The notes under the pieces: generated by a model
The model's database searches: none
What the model was told of the DNA's origin: nothing
The model's input: only the letters and a program-made list of their open reading frames with translations
Shown here: positions 7,734 to 9,867 of the stretch, piece after piece
Position numbering within the stretch: position 1 is the first letter of the stretch
Layout of the letters: every line of letters begins with the position of its first letter
Assembly (NCBI GenBank): GCA_012032065.1
Contig: JAAURV010000092.1
Coordinates: 1 to 9,867 of the forward strand
From: Hyphomicrobiales bacterium
Lineage (GTDB): Bacteria; Pseudomonadota; Alphaproteobacteria; Rhizobiales; Aestuariivirgaceae
Reading direction: 5' to 3'
DNA: 9,867 nt
Made by a program: the position numbers and the translations under genes

Positions 7734-7805
7734 GGCAGAGAGGCAGAGGGGCAGAGAGGCAGAGAGGCAGAGGGGCAGAGAGGCAGAGAGGCAGAGAGGC
7801 AGAGA
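7734..7805. repeat. Tandem repeat of nine 8-bp units with a 24-bp super-period
   Basis: Units GGCAGAGA (a) and GGCAGAGG (b) occur in the order a b a, a b a, a a a, without interruption, and the tract decays on both sides (AAGGGGCAGAG before, CAGAGACAGAG after). The tract is purine-only except for the C in each unit. It lies about 190-265 bp upstream of the LSM12-like start and is a minisatellite of the kind found in eukaryotic intergenic DNA. Confidence 0.9.
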
Positions 7806-7980
7806 CAGAGTCAGAGAGAGCAGGCGGTCGACGGTAGATTGGAGTTGAGCAAACGAGATGAGAGAATAGGCAGCCCGTTGCAGGTAAAATCCACGTCGTT
7901 CTCCGTGCTTCCCTCTTCGCTCTCCACTCTCACCGGTAGAGGTTGAATGATTGGCGTCGCTGACTTCTCAGCTTGGTGTT

Positions 7981-8036
7981 GGAAGAGGAGAGGGGAGGAG
8001 AGGAAAGATAGAAGAACTGGAGAGGAGGCGGAGAAG
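7981..8036. repeat. Purine-rich low-complexity tract
   Basis: Almost only A and G on the plus strand (GGAAGAGGAGAGGGGAGGAG and onward to GGCGGAGAAG), without a clean repeat unit. On the other strand it is a polypyrimidine tract, as found upstream of many fungal genes. Confidence 0.6.
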
Positions 8037-8187
8037 TACGACTGATATTGAAGACTGAGCCACCAACTGTTCAGACTCTTCCTATACCACCCTTTCTATA
8101 CCGACAAAGAGACGGTGAGTGTCTTGTTTGATGGGCTCTCAGTCAACCTGATCCTCCTCGTCGTCGTCGTTGTCGCGTCGTGGTGAT

Positions 8188-8268
8188 TTAATTCCTAAAA
8201 CGGTGTTTCGTGGCATATGTCACCAGAATCGGCAACGCGATGAGGAGGCGAAGTGCAAACCTGATCAT
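8188..8268 (-). CDS. Short hydrophobic peptide, probably the cut 5' end of a bacterial gene
   Basis: ATG 8268 follows GGAG (8279-8276) by seven bases, a good bacterial Shine-Dalgarno, and encodes MIRFALRLLIALPILVTYAT, a basic start and one hydrophobic helix like a signal anchor. It then reads KHRFRN and stops at 8188-8190. The peptide is 26 aa. Since the fungal-type sequence begins close to its 3' end, I infer that the true gene continued beyond and was cut at the junction. A genuine small membrane peptide or chance are the alternatives. No family is recognised. Confidence 0.3.
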   Translation of the reverse strand: MIRFALRLLIALPILVTYATKHRFRN

Positions 8269-8609
8269 GAGAGTTCTCCCCCGATCCGCCGCGTTGCTCA
8301 GCTCTGCGGCGTGGCACTGGCCGCGGGCGTTGCCTCGATCGGCTCCGGCTACCAGATCGGGCTCATGGCCGCCGCCGCAGGATCGGTTGCTGGCGCCATC
8401 ACGATCGCGGTGACGGTTCCGCCCGCCGCCGCACAACATCGCTCGGCTGCCTGATCAGCGACATCGGCTCCTTAGCACTGTAGCGCAAAGGTATCTCGCA
8501 TGCTCCCCGGGACGCGGGATCTGCAAATGCAGTAGACTGGATTATCCCGCGGACGCACATTCGAGCTGCAGCCGCCATCGAAGCTGCAAACAGCATGGGA
8601 GAAATCGCA
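8269..8609. other. Leader region of the cyclase gene, no recognised gene
   Basis: High-GC bacterial DNA. A plus-strand frame ending at 8454 encodes a hydrophobic Ala/Gly-rich stretch (GVALAAGVASIGSGYQIGLM), but its beginning at 8170 lies across the fungal-bacterial border. No family is recognised and no ribosome site supports it. The last 100 bases carry the nested inverted repeat at 8513-8551 and the ribosome site GGGAGAA (8597-8603) of the cyclase. Confidence 0.4.
8513..8551. promoter_or_regulatory. Nested inverted repeat upstream of the cyclase gene
   Basis: CGCGGGAT (8513-8520) and ATCCCGCG (8544-8551) are exact reverse complements. Directly inside the left arm sits a second small palindrome, CTGCA-AA-TGCAG (8521-8532). 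The element ends 58 bp before the start codon, in the range of an operator, attenuator or end of an upstream transcript. No regulator is known for it. Confidence 0.45.
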
Positions 8610-9544
8610 ATGCTCAGGAAGCCCGCACTGCTTGCCTTGCTCACCCTCGCCCCGCTTGCTGCACCGGCCCTTGGGCAGGACTGGACGAAATCGAAATGGG
8701 GTCCCACTGACGAGATCGGTGCTGCCAACTACATCAAGCCGGAACTCGTCGTGAAAGCGGCCCAGCTGGTCAAGACCGGCAAGACCTATGCGTTGGGCAT
8801 CGAGACCAACTCGAAAACACCGGCCTATCCTCCGCGCGGCTTCAAGATAACAATCGTGCAGCCGGGGCAGGCGGGGGTCTCTGGATTGGCCCGAGCAAGA
8901 CCACTTACAACGACGACATCATCGACGGCTGGGTCGGCATTGGCAGCCAGATCGACGGCCTGGGTCACATCGGTGTGGAACACGTCTACTACAACGGCAA
9001 CAAGCTCGCCGACTTCGCCGATGCGAGTGGCCTCAAGAAGCTCGGCGCGGAGAAAATCCCGCCGATCGTGGCACGCGGCGTACTGTTGGACATGGCGGCG
9101 CACTTCGGCACCGACATCGTCAAGGAGGGCACGGCCTTTAACAGCAAAGAGATCGAAGCCGTTGCCAAGAAGCAGGGTGTCGAGATCCGGCAAGGCGACG
9201 TCGTTCTCTTCCATACGGGTTGGGTGGGGCTGATCGGCAAGGACAACAAGCGCTACAACGCCGGCGAACCCGGCCTTGGAGTCGATGGCGCCAAGTACCT
9301 GGTCGGCAAGGGTGTCGTTGCCGTAGGGGCGGACACGTGGGGTCTGGAAGTGCTGCCCTTCGAGTCGAAAAACATCTTCGAGGTGCACCAGATACTTCTG
9401 CCCATGAACGGCACCTATATCCTTGAGAATATGAACACGGGACCGCTGGCCGCCGACAAGGGTTACGAATTCCTGTTCGTGCTGGGCGTGCCGAAAATTA
9501 CTGGGGCCGTACAGGGCATCATCAATCCCATCGCCATTCGCTGA
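8610..9544 (+). CDS. Exported cyclase-family (kynurenine formamidase-like) hydrolase, one frameshift
   Basis: The protein belongs to the cyclase family (PF04199), metal-dependent hydrolases that include kynurenine formamidase. ATG 8610 is chosen because GGGAGAA lies six bases upstream; ATG 8595 would place that site inside the gene. It begins with a signal peptide, MLRKPALLALLTLAPLAAPA, likely cut near ALG-QDW, so the enzyme is periplasmic. Family marks are WGPTDEIGAANYI, the metal-site region SQIDGLGHIGVEHVYYNGN (8945 on), AHFGTDIV, DVVLFHTGWVGL, PGLGVDGAKYL, GADTWGLEV and FEVHQILLPMNGTYILENMN. The usual HxGTHxDxPxH motif is replaced by SQIDGLGH, as in a long subfamily of these proteins. The frame breaks at 8873-8877; adding one G gives 311 residues. 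The substrate is unknown. A hairpin terminator follows the stop. Confidence 0.85.
8873..8877 (+). other. Probable one-base deletion in a G run of the cyclase gene
   Basis: Upstream the protein reads FKITIVQPGQAG and downstream LWIGPSKTTYNDDIIDGWVG in another frame. With six G instead of five the codons are gcg ggg ggt ctc tgg att ggc, which joins both parts. Confidence 0.85.
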
Positions 9545-9550
9545 GCCGTC

Positions 9551-9574
9551 GGGGACCGGCTTTGGCCGGTTCCC
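9551..9574 (+). terminator. Hairpin terminator after the cyclase gene
   Basis: GGGGACCGGC and GCCGGTTCCC pair over ten base pairs (one G-T) around a TTTG loop, six bases after the TGA at 9542-9544. The next bases are TCCCC and not a T run, so strong intrinsic termination is uncertain. It could also serve the convergent thpR gene as a shared end. Confidence 0.6.
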
Positions 9575-9636
9575 TCCCCTGCGACTCGCTGAGGCAAGGT
9601 TGGCAAGTCGAAGCGATGGATCTCTGCAACCAGGGC

Positions 9637-9867
9637 TCAGAGTTGTTCCGCGGCCTCGGCGGGCTCGCCTGTTCCCTGGAACGGGTACTCGGCCTCGATG
9701 CCATAGGGCGGTCCGCCCGATCCCGGCCGTGCGGAAAGCAGCACGAAGCGCGTCACGGTGAACGGCTCCATGCGCAGATCGCCGTATTGTTCCAGGAAGC
9801 GCGCCACGGCGACCTGCCGCACGCCGCGCATGCGCGCCAGCGTCACATGCGGCTTGAAGCTTCGCGG
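9637..9867 (-). CDS. thpR: RNA 2',3'-cyclic phosphodiesterase ThpR, C-terminal part
   Basis: Enzymes of the 2H phosphoesterase (LigT/ThpR) family open 2',3'-cyclic phosphates at RNA ends, in the cytoplasm. The visible 76 residues begin at the right edge with PRSFKPHVTLARMRG, which contains the second of the two HxTx catalytic motifs (HVTL). They continue with FLEQYGDLRMEPFTVTRFVL and LLSARPGSGGPPYGIEAEYP, the typical last strands. The stop is TGA at 9637-9639. The first HxTx motif and the start codon lie outside the window. The gene faces the cyclase tail to tail, with the hairpin at 9551-9574 between them. Confidence 0.87.
   Translation of the reverse strand, partial: PRSFKPHVTLARMRGVRQVAVARFLEQYGDLRMEPFTVTRFVLLSARPGSGGPPYGIEAEYPFQGTGEPAEAAEQL

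Larger units (their letters stand above)
7543..8190. other. Region upstream of the fungal gene, no supported gene
   Basis: This stretch lies 5' of the LSM12-like gene. It is rich in purines on the plus strand and so rich in C and T on the coding strand, as is usual in fungal promoters. It holds the 8-bp tandem repeat at 7734-7805, a purine tract at about 7981-8036 and a short GTC trinucleotide run near 8156-8170. Open frames over the repeat encode only low-complexity EAERQRGR peptides. A GTGAGT at 8114-8119 could be a donor of a plus-strand gene, but no matching coding exon was found. Confidence 0.5.

Noticed and set aside
7734..7805. Possible CRISPR array or protein-coding repeat
   Set aside because: Units are 8 bp without spacers, and the encoded EAERQRGR peptides are low-complexity frames with no ribosome site or partner gene.
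8140..8217. Minus-strand acidic frame ending in RRDNDDDEEDQVD as the tail of an upstream fungal gene
   Set aside because: It looks like a plausible eukaryotic acidic tail, but it follows from a GTC trinucleotide run and has no identifiable upstream domain.
8170..8454. 94-codon plus-strand open frame with a hydrophobic C-terminal half
   Set aside because: It begins in DNA that looks fungal and ends in bacterial DNA, has no clear ribosome site and matches no family I know.

Overview
The window is a composite. Bases 1 to about 6,970 and about 8,200 to 9,867 are high-GC DNA of an alphaproteobacterium, probably Hyphomicrobiales (Rhizobiales). This rests on the style of ClpB, the small ModE-like regulator next to modABC, the M23 peptidase type and a two-hairpin dispersed repeat of a kind common in that order. 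Between them, about 6,970 to 8,200, lies DNA that reads as fungal. It carries, on the minus strand, the 5' part of an LSM12-like gene with a clear 76-nt spliceosomal intron, preceded by pyrimidine-rich upstream DNA. The simplest reading is a chimeric metagenomic or contaminated contig rather than a natural locus.

Layout. 3-1500 (+): C-terminal part of clpB, broken by one extra C. 1501-1716: intergenic DNA with two imperfect hairpins. 1717-2899 (-): an MFS transporter with two one-base frame breaks. 2956-3339 (+): a single-domain ModE-type regulator. 3285-5807 (-): modABC, the molybdate ABC importer, with its operator and promoter at 5829-5871. The regulator and modC converge and overlap by 55 bp. 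5898 to about 6968 (-): C-terminal part of an M23 endopeptidase, running in frame into the fungal gene. About 6969-7542 (-): the fungal LSM12-like gene. 7543-8190: upstream DNA with an 8-bp tandem repeat and purine tracts. 8188-8268 (-): a short bacterial gene start. 8610-9544 (+): an exported cyclase-family hydrolase with one frame break, ending in a hairpin terminator. 9637-9867 (-): C-terminal end of thpR.

The coherent functional unit is the molybdate module. ModA binds molybdate in the periplasm, ModB is the membrane channel and ModC the ATPase. The ModE-like protein beside them is the natural candidate to bind the perfect 24-bp palindrome that covers the -10 region of the modA promoter. 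Four single-base frame breaks in otherwise well-preserved genes, three of them in C or G runs, look more like sequence errors than decay. Restoring one base at each site gives proteins of normal length (394 aa for the transporter, 311 aa for the cyclase). I do not see a new defence system, CRISPR array or mobile element.
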